Shown here: one piece after another, positions 1-7,348 of the stretch | Layout: each line of letters opens with the position of its first letter | Numbering within the stretch: the first letter of the stretch is position 1 | Assembly: GCA_947369165.1 (NCBI GenBank) | Contig: CANBKJ010000017.1 | Coordinates: forward strand, 1-41,409 | Source of the DNA: an uncultured Lachnoclostridium sp. | Lineage (GTDB): Bacteria; Bacillota; Clostridia; Lachnospirales; Lachnospiraceae | Direction of reading: 5' to 3' | DNA: 41,409 nucleotides | Notes under the pieces: generated by a model | The model's database searches: none | The model's input: only the letters and a program-made list of their open reading frames with translations | Told to the model about the DNA's origin: nothing | Translations under genes and position numbers: made by a program

Positions 1-5
1 ATCAT
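1..5 (-). CDS. 5' end of a gene running off the left edge, probably flagellin
   Basis: Only the start codon (ATG at 3-5 on the minus strand) and two more bases are inside the window. An AAGGAGGA ribosome site at 13-20 lies at normal distance, so a real gene starts here. It sits directly downstream of the flagellin-modification genes and has its own sigma-28-like promoter and a long structured leader with a CsrA-like hairpin. Flagellin (hag/fliC) is therefore the best guess. This is inference from context; no coding sequence can be read. Confidence 0.5.
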
Positions 6-12
6 AATACAT

Positions 13-44
13 TCCTCCTTGAATTTAAACCGGCTTCCATGCCG
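13..44 (-). promoter_or_regulatory. Putative CsrA-binding leader: GGA-loop hairpin plus ribosome site
   Basis: Read on the minus strand, CGGC-ATGGAA-GCCG (31-44) folds into a 4-bp hairpin whose loop exposes GGA. A second pair of GGA motifs lies in the AAGGAGGA ribosome site (13-20), about ten bases further on. CsrA binds GGA in hairpin loops, and in Bacillus subtilis the flagellin leader carries two such sites, one over the ribosome site. The layout here matches, and csrA and fliW are in the same locus. The motif is seen; the function is inferred. Confidence 0.5.
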
Positions 45-70
45 ATATATTTTTCATAAATTTATAATAT

Positions 71-128
71 CTAAAGCAGTGGCCGTCTTCTCTGCGGGCC
101 CGGCAAAGAGGGCAGCCTCCTGCTTTAG
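71..128 (-). other. Long stem-loop in the leader of the edge gene
   Basis: CTAAAGCAG (71-79) and CTGCTTTAG (120-128) are a perfect 9-bp inverted repeat. The bases inside continue to pair imperfectly (81-95 with 103-117), giving a long rod-like hairpin. It lies between the sigma-28-like promoter and the start codon, so it would be in the 5' untranslated RNA. There is no U-run, so it is not an obvious terminator. It may stabilise the message or help present the CsrA site. Confidence 0.6.
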
Positions 129-170
129 TTACTATACATCTCCCTTGCCAGCTGTTCTCTGACATTATAT

Positions 171-201
171 ATATCGGAGTACTTTTTATTTCCTTAACCC
201 T
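171..201 (-). promoter_or_regulatory. Sigma-28-like promoter for the edge (flagellin?) gene
   Basis: On the minus strand TAAGGAAA (189-196) is followed after 10 bases by TCCGATAT (171-178), close to the flagellar sigma consensus TAAAGTTT-N11-GCCGATAA but with a spacer one base short. It is preceded by AGGG, giving AGGGTTAA at 194-201, the same octamer found at the flaG and flgM promoters. It would start RNA near 164, leaving a leader of about 160 bases. Confidence 0.6.
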
Positions 202-232
202 CTATTTTATATTTTTAAATATGTGCTGTCCT

Positions 233-1381
233 TTAAGACAGATCCACAAACCTCTTTTGTACCTCACATTTCCACACATCCTCCTGATCCAGGATCTGCA
301 GAAATTTTTCTGTACTGTTTCCAAGGCCAAAATTGTGGCACCGAATCGCATGTTCCTCTGTCCTGCGGATCGCCTCCGTAATCTCCTCTACGCTTTCTTC
401 CACGTGCTGGACATTTTTCAAGGTGTTCTGGTCATACCTCCCCTCCTGCCTCGTGCCAATATCCACGGCAGGCACACCATAAATTCCGCTTTCCCGGATT
501 CCGGCGCTGGAATTTCCAATAATAAACTGGGCATGACGAAGCAGTGTCAGAAAATACTCAAACCGCAGCGACGGATACACGGCAAAATGCTCTTCTTCAT
601 CCAGCTTACGGACATATTCCAGGATAATCTCCGTTCCTAGATCGTTATTAGGATAGATAACAACATAATTTCTCTTGGAAATGCGCAGTGCCTCGACTAC
701 CCTTTTAATATGCTCTGCTAACTGCGCCACCTCTGTCGTGACTGGGTGATACATAAAGATAGCATACTCCTCAAAAGTGATATCGTAGTATGTCTTTGCT
801 TTGTCCAGTGATGGCAGATGATTTCCCAGCATAATATCAATGTCAGGTGAACCGATCACAAAAATATGCTTTTCGCTTTCCCCCAACTGAATAATCCTCT
901 TTTTGGCCTCTTCATTACATACAAAATGCAGATGGGCAAATTTAGAGACGGCATGACGGATGGAATCGTCAATGGTACCCGATATTTCTCCGCCCTCGAT
1001 GTGTGCGACGAGGATATTATTCAAAGCTCCCGTGATCGCACCCGCTAACGCGTCGATACGGTCCCCGTGTACAACAATCATATCTGGTCTCACCTGGGCC
1101 GTATAGGGGGCAAGATTGGACAGCACCACCCCAAGATTATAACTCATATCATCGGTATGCTGCTGACCGAAGGCCACATGCACATTCTCATACTGATCTT
1201 TGAGGACCTCCCGGTAAGTGCTTCCATACTGGGAAAGCAGATGCATTCCCGATACATAGATAAATACCTCAAACCGGTCTGAGTGGTCCATGGTCTTCAT
1301 AATCGATTTGATCTTGCCATAATCTGCTCTGGTTCCGGTAATAAATAAAATTCGTTTGGGGGCTTTCTGTTCTTTTCTCAT
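233..1381 (-). CDS. neuC: UDP-N-acetylglucosamine 2-epimerase (hydrolysing), NeuC/LegG type
   Basis: At 382 aa this is the usual length for the hydrolysing 2-epimerase family. These enzymes invert C2 of a UDP-HexNAc sugar and release UDP, giving the free hexosamine that nonulosonic acid synthases (sialic or legionaminic acid) use. Visible marks are GTRADYGK near residues 16-23, HGDRIDAL, HIEGGEISG with DDSIRH, and IGNSSAGIRE in the C-terminal UDP-binding half. It overlaps the 75-aa gene upstream by 4 bases (ATGA), so the two are translationally coupled. It is the last gene of the unit that also holds a Maf-like DUF115 gene, so its product probably feeds flagellin glycosylation. Whether the substrate is UDP-GlcNAc (NeuC) or UDP-diacetylbacillosamine (LegG) cannot be told from sequence. 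Synthase and CMP-transferase genes are not in the window. Confidence 0.88.
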   Translation of the reverse strand: MRKEQKAPKRILFITGTRADYGKIKSIMKTMDHSDRFEVFIYVSGMHLLSQYGSTYREVLKDQYENVHVAFGQQHTDDMSYNLGVVLSNLAPYTAQVRPDMIVVHGDRIDALAGAITGALNNILVAHIEGGEISGTIDDSIRHAVSKFAHLHFVCNEEAKKRIIQLGESEKHIFVIGSPDIDIMLGNHLPSLDKAKTYYDITFEEYAIFMYHPVTTEVAQLAEHIKRVVEALRISKRNYVVIYPNNDLGTEIILEYVRKLDEEEHFAVYPSLRFEYFLTLLRHAQFIIGNSSAGIRESGIYGVPAVDIGTRQEGRYDQNTLKNVQHVEESVEEITEAIRRTEEHAIRCHNFGLGNSTEKFLQILDQEDVWKCEVQKRFVDLS

Positions 1382-1605
1382 TGCTGTTTCATCTCCACCA
1401 GTTCATGTTGTATAATATCTGCCGCAAGAATGTAATCCTCTCCCTCAAGAGCGTCAAATAAAGGATCGATAAACGCTTTCCACTGGGGCACCATTCCTAT
1501 AAACGGCGCTAATTCCATGATCTGCTCCATCCCCTCCTCATTTCGCTCCTGATAAAAGCAGTCCGCCAATAAGGTAAGTTTTTCTTTTAATTCCTCTTGG
1601 TTCAT
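1378..1605 (-). CDS. Small acidic protein of unknown function in the flagellar glycosylation unit
   Basis: A 75-aa protein, mostly charged helix at the N-terminus followed by a hydrophobic stretch around residues 33-50 containing PQWKAFIDPLF. It has one cysteine and no signal peptide or membrane segment. I recognise no family. It overlaps its neighbours by 4 bases on each side (start inside the end of the DUF115 gene, stop inside the start of the neuC-like gene). Such tight coupling argues that it is real and made with them, perhaps as an accessory or chaperone of the glycosyltransferase. The role is inference only. Confidence 0.75.
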   Translation of the reverse strand: MNQEELKEKLTLLADCFYQERNEEGMEQIMELAPFIGMVPQWKAFIDPLFDALEGEDYILAADIIQHELVEMKQQ

Positions 1606-3191
1606 TTTCCCGTCTCCTTATCGCCAATTTTCTTATGAATCTCTTCATAGACATAGTCCACTGCCAGCTTAAAACGCTCTTTCCGTTCCGGCACATCCTT
1701 CAGATATCTCATATAGCCGATTACCAGATCCATAGCCGGCATCTTATGATAATCAATTTCAAAAAACGCCTTCTTGTATCCGATACGCCTCACCTTCTCT
1801 ATATCTGCACGCATTCTTTCCCAATCTGCCATAATCCCCCGGTATTCTTTCTCCGAGATCTTAACCCGTTCATCCGAGACAACATCCTGAAAAGAACTCC
1901 GATGTTCCGGCAGTTGATCAATCACTTCCTGAAGAGACATCTGAACCGTACCTTGAATCTTCGCCCCTCCCTCAGTGGCATTAATAACCACCCGGTCAGA
2001 CGGTAGAATCTCAATCATTTCCTCAAACCACTCCCGGAACTTCTCCCAGTCCATGCGGGTGTATACCATTCCCCCGTAATACCCTTCCGTCAAGCTCGCC
2101 TTTTCTTCCACAAAGCCTTCATCCCTGCCGTCGGTATGACTTTTTTTATCCTCCGAATAGGCCAGATCCTGTCCCACGAGCACGATCTGTTTCGTCCCCA
2201 GTTCCGTAAGGGCCGCAAAAATTCCAGCAGCGATACCGAACTGGGCCGGTATCTGTGCCAGCTCGATTCCCTGTTTTTCATACATGATCCTCACTGCCCT
2301 GTGGTCATACCCAAAAATTTTGGCACTGGTAAGATTTTTAATAATTTCATGCTTTGTATTACTGGTCACCAAATAGGGTATATCAAAACTTCCTGGCTCT
2401 TGAAAACAGTTCATATTTTTTATGCCATCCGTAGAAGCCACCAGATCCGGAACAATTCCCGCTTTCAGCAGTGTCGGCAGCGCCGCATCCGCGCAGAACA
2501 AGAATGCCCTTTGATCTATTTGTCTGAGAACCTCCATATTTTTTTTCAAGGAAGGTCCCGCCGCCACCATGATCACCGGTATGTCTGGATCCCAGTATTT
2601 TGCCAGACGCGCCAGAGGTATTGACCCTTTCATATATGGTATATTATCTATGATATTTGCCAGCATCGCTTTCATATGTCTCTGGATGGCTCCCTGGGTA
2701 AATCCCATGGCATCGCACACCAGCTGGCACACATCCATAAGCATCTTATACTCCTCCTGATAGTGTGCAAGATAACCCGGATGGGTCAGCACCGCCGTGG
2801 TCTCCACACAATCGTCATTGAGGATATCCGTTATCACATCACGCAGTGGAATCCACTGATCCTCCCCTCCGTACAAAATATATAATTTCTCTTTATCCCG
2901 AAATTTTGAAAACAAAGGAGATTGGCGAACCTCATGGAAAATGGCAGGATCCGGCTCATACACCAAAATATAGCCCGGCACTTTCCTCAGCAGCTGCAGC
3001 ACGATCTGACAGTCCCCTAATCCAAATAAAACTACATTTTCCACCCTATCTTCTACATAATGATCCGCCCAGCGCTCTGCCGCGTAACGCCCATTGTAGC
3101 TGCTGCCCAGCCGGAACGTCTCTGTTCCGCGATTCACAACGGGAACCACTCCCCCGTCCAATGCTTGTACTAACTCACATATGCTCTTCAT
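1602..3191 (-). CDS. DUF115 / Maf-family motility-associated protein (probable flagellin nonulosonic acid transferase)
   Basis: A 529-aa protein of the DUF115 (6-hydroxymethylpterin pyrophosphokinase MptE-like) family. Bacterial members, the motility accessory factors (Maf), sit in flagellar loci and are linked to putting nonulosonic acids on flagellin. The signature AAGPSLKKN is near residues 210-218, and GQDLAYSEDKKSHTDG is at 340-355, both typical of the family core. An N-terminal extension (1-190) contains VVLFGLGDCQ. The start is the ATG at 3191, which has a GGAGTGGAG ribosome site. An in-frame GTG at 3239 would add 16 residues but lacks a site. It follows the fliT-like gene after 108 bases and is coupled to the 75-aa gene. 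With the neuC-like gene downstream it forms a compact glycosylation module. Transferase activity is inferred from family and context. Confidence 0.85.
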   Translation of the reverse strand: MKSICELVQALDGGVVPVVNRGTETFRLGSSYNGRYAAERWADHYVEDRVENVVLFGLGDCQIVLQLLRKVPGYILVYEPDPAIFHEVRQSPLFSKFRDKEKLYILYGGEDQWIPLRDVITDILNDDCVETTAVLTHPGYLAHYQEEYKMLMDVCQLVCDAMGFTQGAIQRHMKAMLANIIDNIPYMKGSIPLARLAKYWDPDIPVIMVAAGPSLKKNMEVLRQIDQRAFLFCADAALPTLLKAGIVPDLVASTDGIKNMNCFQEPGSFDIPYLVTSNTKHEIIKNLTSAKIFGYDHRAVRIMYEKQGIELAQIPAQFGIAAGIFAALTELGTKQIVLVGQDLAYSEDKKSHTDGRDEGFVEEKASLTEGYYGGMVYTRMDWEKFREWFEEMIEILPSDRVVINATEGGAKIQGTVQMSLQEVIDQLPEHRSSFQDVVSDERVKISEKEYRGIMADWERMRADIEKVRRIGYKKAFFEIDYHKMPAMDLVIGYMRYLKDVPERKERFKLAVDYVYEEIHKKIGDKETGK

Positions 3192-3258
3192 AATTTTCTC
3201 CACTCCTGCATATTTGTATCTTACCGCCGCTGGCGGCACAATTAATTCATAAAGAACG

Positions 3259-3292
3259 TATGGAAGCCCGCATATATCATTGCAGCTTCCAT
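3259..3292 (-). other. Stem-loop between the fliT-like and DUF115 genes
   Basis: TATGGAAGC (3259-3267) and GCTTCCATA (3284-3292) form a perfect 9-bp stem with a 16-base loop. On the minus strand it is not followed by a U-run, so it is a weak terminator at best. It could mark an RNA processing or stability point within the unit. A shorter GC hairpin (CCGCC/GGCGG) lies a little further on at about 3224-3236. Confidence 0.5.
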
Positions 3293-3299
3293 ACTAATA

Positions 3300-3794
3300 T
3301 CACTTCGTTTGATTAAAAAAATAGGACTGATCCGGTTTATGTGCTTCCGCCATATTTTGATAATAACTGGATACCGTCTTGTTACTTATATGAAAATCCC
3401 TTATATTCTTTCTCTGATTGGCGAGATATATTTTAAAATGTCCGCTGTTCTGATGTTCCAATGCCTGAATCTGAATTCCTAGTTCTGACACCTCTCCGAT
3501 CAACTGCTGCATCTGCTGGATCTGTTCCTTATACGCCATTTTGTTCGCCATAATTTCTCTCTCTACATGCTTGAACAGCGTATCAAATCCCTCATCCATT
3601 TGGTTGATCTCATCGATCTGATCTCCCTTTTCTTCTATGGTCTTCGTAAATTCATCTGGATTCATCTCTTCATCTTTTAACAAACTCTCCTGCTGTTTTG
3701 TCTTTTCCAGCAGGAAAAGGAGAATCTGCTTTTTTCGCTTCAAAGCATCTACCATCATATTAACATAGACGCTGTTCTCATTCTGTCTCTCCAT
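3300..3794 (-). CDS. fliT: FliT-like flagellar protein (probable export chaperone)
   Basis: About 164 aa, almost entirely charged helix and coiled coil, with no membrane segment. Position is the main argument: it directly follows fliS downstream of fliD, where FliT-type chaperones usually sit. FliT binds the FliD cap protein before export. Low-complexity coiled-coil chaperones (FliT, FlgN) diverge fast, so a FlgN-like role is possible, although a better flgN is elsewhere in this locus. The start chosen is the ATG at 3794. A TTG at 3821, touching the fliS stop codon, would add 9 residues. Neither has a strong ribosome site, so translation probably depends on coupling to fliS. Confidence 0.65.
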   Translation of the reverse strand: MERQNENSVYVNMMVDALKRKKQILLFLLEKTKQQESLLKDEEMNPDEFTKTIEEKGDQIDEINQMDEGFDTLFKHVEREIMANKMAYKEQIQQMQQLIGEVSELGIQIQALEHQNSGHFKIYLANQRKNIRDFHISNKTVSSYYQNMAEAHKPDQSYFFNQTK

Positions 3795-3821
3795 CTGCTC
3801 ACATCCATTCGTTTTATTCAA

Positions 3822-4199
3822 CTAACTGCCTACTCTGTTCAGACGCATAACTTCCTTCCATGTATCCCTCATCTCTCGGATATACTTCAGGGCATCCTCG
3901 ATAATCTGGGTGTCCTTCTTAATATTTCCCTCTACCAACCGTCGATAAATGTAATCATATACGCGCTCAAAATCCTCCCAGACCTTATACTTATGATCCA
4001 GTGTTGCCCGAAGCTCCGTAATAATCTCCTGTGCTTTTTTGATATTGGTATTCGCTTTTTCAAAATCTTTTTTTTCGATGGCAACGATCCCTATATTACA
4101 GAACTTGATCGCTCCTTCATATAACATCAATGTAAGTTCGGCAGAAGATGCCGTCATGATAGCATTTTTCTGATAGGCATTCGCGAAGTTCGTGTCCAT
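3822..4199 (-). CDS. fliS: Flagellar secretion chaperone FliS
   Basis: A 125-aa protein matching FliS in length and sequence: an N-terminal Y-Q-K-N-A-I motif, then TASSAELTLMLYEGAIKF at residues 17-34, then four-helix-bundle segments. FliS binds the C-terminus of flagellin and keeps it unpolymerised until export. In Bacillus it also affects FliW/CsrA balance through flagellin. A strong AAGGAG site lies before the ATG. It lies 96 bases after fliD, with a long stem-loop in the gap, and abuts the fliT-like gene. Confidence 0.95.
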   Translation of the reverse strand: MDTNFANAYQKNAIMTASSAELTLMLYEGAIKFCNIGIVAIEKKDFEKANTNIKKAQEIITELRATLDHKYKVWEDFERVYDYIYRRLVEGNIKKDTQIIEDALKYIREMRDTWKEVMRLNRVGS

Positions 4200-4225
4200 A
4201 TGAATCTCCTTTTCTCATTTATTAC

Positions 4226-4263
4226 CACATAAAGAGCAAGAGAAAATTCTTGCCCTTTACGTG
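4226..4263 (-). other. Long stem-loop between fliD and fliS
   Basis: The 16-base arms at 4226-4241 and 4248-4263 pair along their whole length when G-U pairs are allowed (core GCAAGA/TCTTGC), with a 6-base or smaller loop of A and T. No U-run follows in the direction of transcription, and the fliS ribosome site lies just beyond. It is therefore more likely an RNA processing, stability or attenuation element than a full terminator. Confidence 0.6.
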
Positions 4264-4295
4264 TATGAATATGTTCATAATATATATTAATTGAA

Positions 4296-6554
4296 TTAGA
4301 AATTTCCAAACAAACTACCCAGAGAGTTCTGCTGAGACTGCAGTTTCGCAAGCGCGGTCTCCATCGCTGTAAATTTCTTATAATACATTTCTTCCATAGA
4401 AGCCAGACGATCTTCCCAGCTTTTAATATCTTTTTCATATTGTTTGAGATCATCTTTCATCTTAATGTCATTGTAGAAAGTCAGCGCACTGCTCATCTTA
4501 TTTCCTGCCATCTTCTTACTCATTGTATCCTTGAGATTACCAAAGATACCAGTAAGTACATTGATCACTGCATCTGGATCGTCATTCAGAGCTTTCTTCA
4601 ACTTATCATCCTTGTCTGCATAGACAGAATCATCTTTATCTCCAAAGATATGGAGCAGACCACCCTCAAGATAATCGGTAGAAGTCATAATGCCAAAGCT
4701 GGCAAGGGAATAGGTCTTTCCTTCATAAGTCACCTGGCTCATCATCGCATTGCGCATTCCTGAAACGATTCCGTCCAGTGTTGTATCGTTGCGTAACAAC
4801 GATCCTTTGATCTTATCCTCCCAGAGCTTGATATCATCATCCGACATCTCTTTTTTCTGCTCACTGGTAAGTGGTTCATAACCCTTCGCAGAACCTGCGT
4901 CAAGAAGTGTATTCATCTCCTTCATGATTTCATTGTAATCTTTCAGGAAACTCTTTACAGAATTATATACACTATCCACATCATTGGTGATGGAGAAGGT
5001 AATCGGCTCATCTGTCTTTGTAACTCCTGTCAATGAAATCTCCAGACCATTGGCAGATACGACAGAAGAAGAGGAAGTCATTTCTGCACCGTTCAAAATG
5101 ATCTTACTGTCAGAAGCTGCGATCAACGCCATACCCGACGGAATAGAAGTATTAGAGGAATCATTTGCTCCTCCGTTGACACTTACGGTTCCATCTGCTG
5201 CAACTGTAACATCAGCAAGGCCCAAACCACTCAATGCCGATCCAGAAAGTGTATCATAACGATCGGTAATAGAAGCATAATTGCTCACATCTGCTGTGAT
5301 AGCTGCTTTTACACTGTCCTGGGTGTAAGTAGAAGTTCCATCAAATCCCTGAACGCCTGAAGTATAATATTTGTCCTTCGCCACAGTGGACAGTGTCTCG
5401 ATATCTGCAACTGTCTTTCCAGCAAATGCTGCTGCCTCGATATCCAGCTTGACATCGCTGTCTGTGCTGATCTTCGTATTGACAAAGCTGGTCGTATCTG
5501 CGTCCGCTTTCTTTGCCACCTCTTGATCCAGATCTTTCTTTGCTGCCCAGTCGATATATTCCTCCTTGGTCATATTCTCTACACCAAGTTTTTCTTTATC
5601 TTCCTGGGTCATCACATCGAAGTCATTACCATATTTTTTTGCCAGTGTCTCTTTCACTGTTCCATCATCATTATAATAATTGGACTTGAGACTCTCTTCT
5701 GCCTTTGTCTTATATGAGTCGTAATTCTCGCCGTAGAGCTTTGCCTTCATATAAGTTGTCGCAGCTGTATTCGCTGCTTCTTTCTTTGTCTCGTAAGCCG
5801 CCTTGGAAAGGGCCTCCAACGCCTTGTCATAAGCCTCTGTACCAACACCTGAGTTCTGAAGCTGATCCATGGCCTCGTCCACGATCTTTTTATTGGCACT
5901 GGACATATTGCTGTATCCCACAGCATTGCGAAGAGCTTCACGCCCGCTCACCTCTGATGCGGATATTCCAGAAGTAGTAATGGAAAAAGCATTTTTCAGT
6001 CCACTGTCTTTGCTGCTGATAAAGAATCTCTTCTGCTCCGTATCATAATTGGCAGATAATCCAGCCTCTCCCAGTGCATTCGTAAAGTCCTTGATCGTCG
6101 TATCTGCTGTGACAGCAAATTTCTTCGTCTTATCACCGTTGGTAATCGTGATTTCTTTGTTCAACAGAGATGGATCAATCTCTGTCAGTTTTGCTTCCAC
6201 AGAATCCGCATTAATCTTGGCTCCTGTCAAATGCTGGGAAGTCGCAATGTTTTTAATCTCCAACGAATAACTTCCGTTGGCCGCCTTGTTATTTGCTGTG
6301 ACACTTGCCTTTGTAGAATCCGACACTGACGCTTTTTTCGTCATATAAGAAGCCTGCAGCTGAAGCTTTGATACATGTTCATTATAAAGTTTGAGTAACT
6401 TTGTATTTAATTCTGCCCACTTGGTCTGTTTCCACTCGAGCTTGGTTTTCTCTCTTTCCACTTTTGTTTTCTTCAGGCTCTGTGCTGACATCAACGCACC
6501 AACGATCGCCTCTGTGTCAAGCCCCGAAGAAAGTCCGCTCATACGAATTGGCAT
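4296..6554 (-). CDS. fliD: Flagellar filament cap protein FliD (HAP2), with enlarged central region
   Basis: A 752-aa protein, longer than common FliD proteins of roughly 450-650 aa. The N-terminus (RMSGLSSGLDTEAIV at 4-18) and the following helix are classic FliD_N. Residues about 510-752 hold the FliD_C region, ending in the helical LQSQQNSLGSLFGNF. The extra length is a helix-rich, Lys/Glu/Ala-rich insert at about 205-440 that has no cysteine and would lie in the exposed outer domains. FliD caps the growing filament and folds flagellin subunits into place. It has an AAAGGAGG ribosome site and follows flaG by 22 bases, so both come from the sigma-28-like promoter at 7058-7089. Confidence 0.95.
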   Translation of the reverse strand: MPIRMSGLSSGLDTEAIVGALMSAQSLKKTKVEREKTKLEWKQTKWAELNTKLLKLYNEHVSKLQLQASYMTKKASVSDSTKASVTANNKAANGSYSLEIKNIATSQHLTGAKINADSVEAKLTEIDPSLLNKEITITNGDKTKKFAVTADTTIKDFTNALGEAGLSANYDTEQKRFFISSKDSGLKNAFSITTSGISASEVSGREALRNAVGYSNMSSANKKIVDEAMDQLQNSGVGTEAYDKALEALSKAAYETKKEAANTAATTYMKAKLYGENYDSYKTKAEESLKSNYYNDDGTVKETLAKKYGNDFDVMTQEDKEKLGVENMTKEEYIDWAAKKDLDQEVAKKADADTTSFVNTKISTDSDVKLDIEAAAFAGKTVADIETLSTVAKDKYYTSGVQGFDGTSTYTQDSVKAAITADVSNYASITDRYDTLSGSALSGLGLADVTVAADGTVSVNGGANDSSNTSIPSGMALIAASDSKIILNGAEMTSSSSVVSANGLEISLTGVTKTDEPITFSITNDVDSVYNSVKSFLKDYNEIMKEMNTLLDAGSAKGYEPLTSEQKKEMSDDDIKLWEDKIKGSLLRNDTTLDGIVSGMRNAMMSQVTYEGKTYSLASFGIMTSTDYLEGGLLHIFGDKDDSVYADKDDKLKKALNDDPDAVINVLTGIFGNLKDTMSKKMAGNKMSSALTFYNDIKMKDDLKQYEKDIKSWEDRLASMEEMYYKKFTAMETALAKLQSQQNSLGSLFGNF

Positions 6555-6576
6555 AACTTATTCCTCCTTTTTCCTT

Positions 6577-7005
6577 CTATCTCTTCTCATCCACTAAGAT
6601 ACCAGCCATCTCCCACATCTTCTGAAGCATATCCAGTGATTTTTCCGGAGGGATCTCCCGAACCACTTCGTTCGTATCGGAATTGATAACCTTAATGGAC
6701 ACCCTGTTGGTCTTCTTATGATAAGAATATTCACAGCGAGTATGTTCCATTTTCAGATTCGCTCTTTTCACCGCATCATCCATCGTAGCCTCGCTCGGTG
6801 CATGTTCTCTCTGCTGATCGCCTCCTTGCTGCTCAGCATTCCCCTTTGCATCCGCCGGCATCGGCTGGGATGTCTTTGGAACCGCATTCGTCATCGTATG
6901 ACTGCTATGCATCTCCTCTGTTTTTACCGGCTTCGGTGCGCTCACTTTGGCTGCCTCTGCCGAGCTATAATTTGAATTTACATTTGATATCTTTTCTAAA
7001 TCCAT
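6577..7005 (-). CDS. flaG: FlaG family flagellar protein
   Basis: A 142-aa protein. The C-terminal half carries the FlaG signature NSDTNEVVREIPPEKSLDML followed by KMWEMAGILVDEKR. The first 75 residues are a disordered, Ser/Pro/Ala-rich tail. FlaG proteins are associated with filament length control and usually lie next to fliD, as here. The start is the ATG at 7005, eight bases after a GGAGG site; an upstream in-frame start would put that site inside the gene. It is the first gene after a near-consensus sigma-28 promoter, so it heads the flaG-fliD-fliS-fliT unit. Confidence 0.92.
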   Translation of the reverse strand: MDLEKISNVNSNYSSAEAAKVSAPKPVKTEEMHSSHTMTNAVPKTSQPMPADAKGNAEQQGGDQQREHAPSEATMDDAVKRANLKMEHTRCEYSYHKKTNRVSIKVINSDTNEVVREIPPEKSLDMLQKMWEMAGILVDEKR

Positions 7006-7057
7006 TTCTAACACCTCCATGTGTATCATATGCAAACTTCAACCGTTCTTACTGAGA

Positions 7058-7089
7058 TTATCGGCATAAAAAAAGGAAAAGTTAACCCT
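7058..7089 (-). promoter_or_regulatory. Sigma-28 promoter of the flaG-fliD-fliS unit
   Basis: On the minus strand TAACTTTT (7077-7084), 11 bases, then a perfect GCCGATAA (7058-7065). This is nearly the full flagellar sigma consensus TAAAGTTT-N11-GCCGATAA. It is preceded by AGGG, giving AGGGTTAA at 7082-7089. The -35 element lies inside the 3' arm of the terminator that ends the fliW-csrA message, so the two signals are interleaved. Confidence 0.88.
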
Positions 7090-7120
7090 GTTATCTACAT
7101 TTTTCGGATCAACTTTTCCT
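7068..7120 (-). terminator. Intrinsic terminator after csrA
   Basis: The minus-strand arms AGGAAAAGTT (7111-7120) and AACTTTTCCT (7074-7083) pair perfectly over 10 bp and are followed by a run of T's (plus-strand A's at 7068-7074). It lies a few bases past the csrA stop and ends the flgM-to-csrA unit. The loop is long, about 27 bases. Confidence 0.8.
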
Positions 7121-7125
7121 CTCTG

Positions 7126-7344
7126 CTATTTTAACAGATCCGATAAACTCTCCGGACTGGCCGTATTTACTGCCTCTTTGTTTGCTTCTTGAATCTGAAC
7201 GTATAATTCCTTGCGATATACCGGCACAGATTTGGGGGCACTGATGCCGATCTTTACTTGATCGCCTTTGATCTCCAGGATCGCAACCTCCACATTATCA
7301 TTAATGATAATAGATTCATTTACTTTTCTTGCCAGTGCTAACAT
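7126..7344 (-). CDS. csrA: Carbon storage regulator CsrA (translational regulator)
   Basis: At 72 aa it is a normal CsrA length. It begins MLALARKVNESIIIND and includes VAILEIKGDQVKIGI and APKSVPVYRKELY, the standard dimer-forming RNA-binding fold. CsrA binds GGA motifs in mRNA leaders and blocks translation; in Gram-positive flagellar systems flagellin mRNA is the main target and FliW is its antagonist. The ATG at 7344 has a GGAGG site nine bases upstream; an in-frame start further up would add 12 basic residues not found in the family. It starts 4 bases after the fliW stop. Confidence 0.95.
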   Translation of the reverse strand: MLALARKVNESIIINDNVEVAILEIKGDQVKIGISAPKSVPVYRKELYVQIQEANKEAVNTASPESLSDLLK

Positions 7345-7348
7345 AAAA

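Noticed and set aside
24..48. TTTAAAC then GCCGATAT on the plus strand, looking like a sigma-28 promoter
   Set aside because: The spacing between the two blocks is too short, the orientation points into the end of the neuC-like gene, and the GCCG is better explained as one arm of the leader hairpin.
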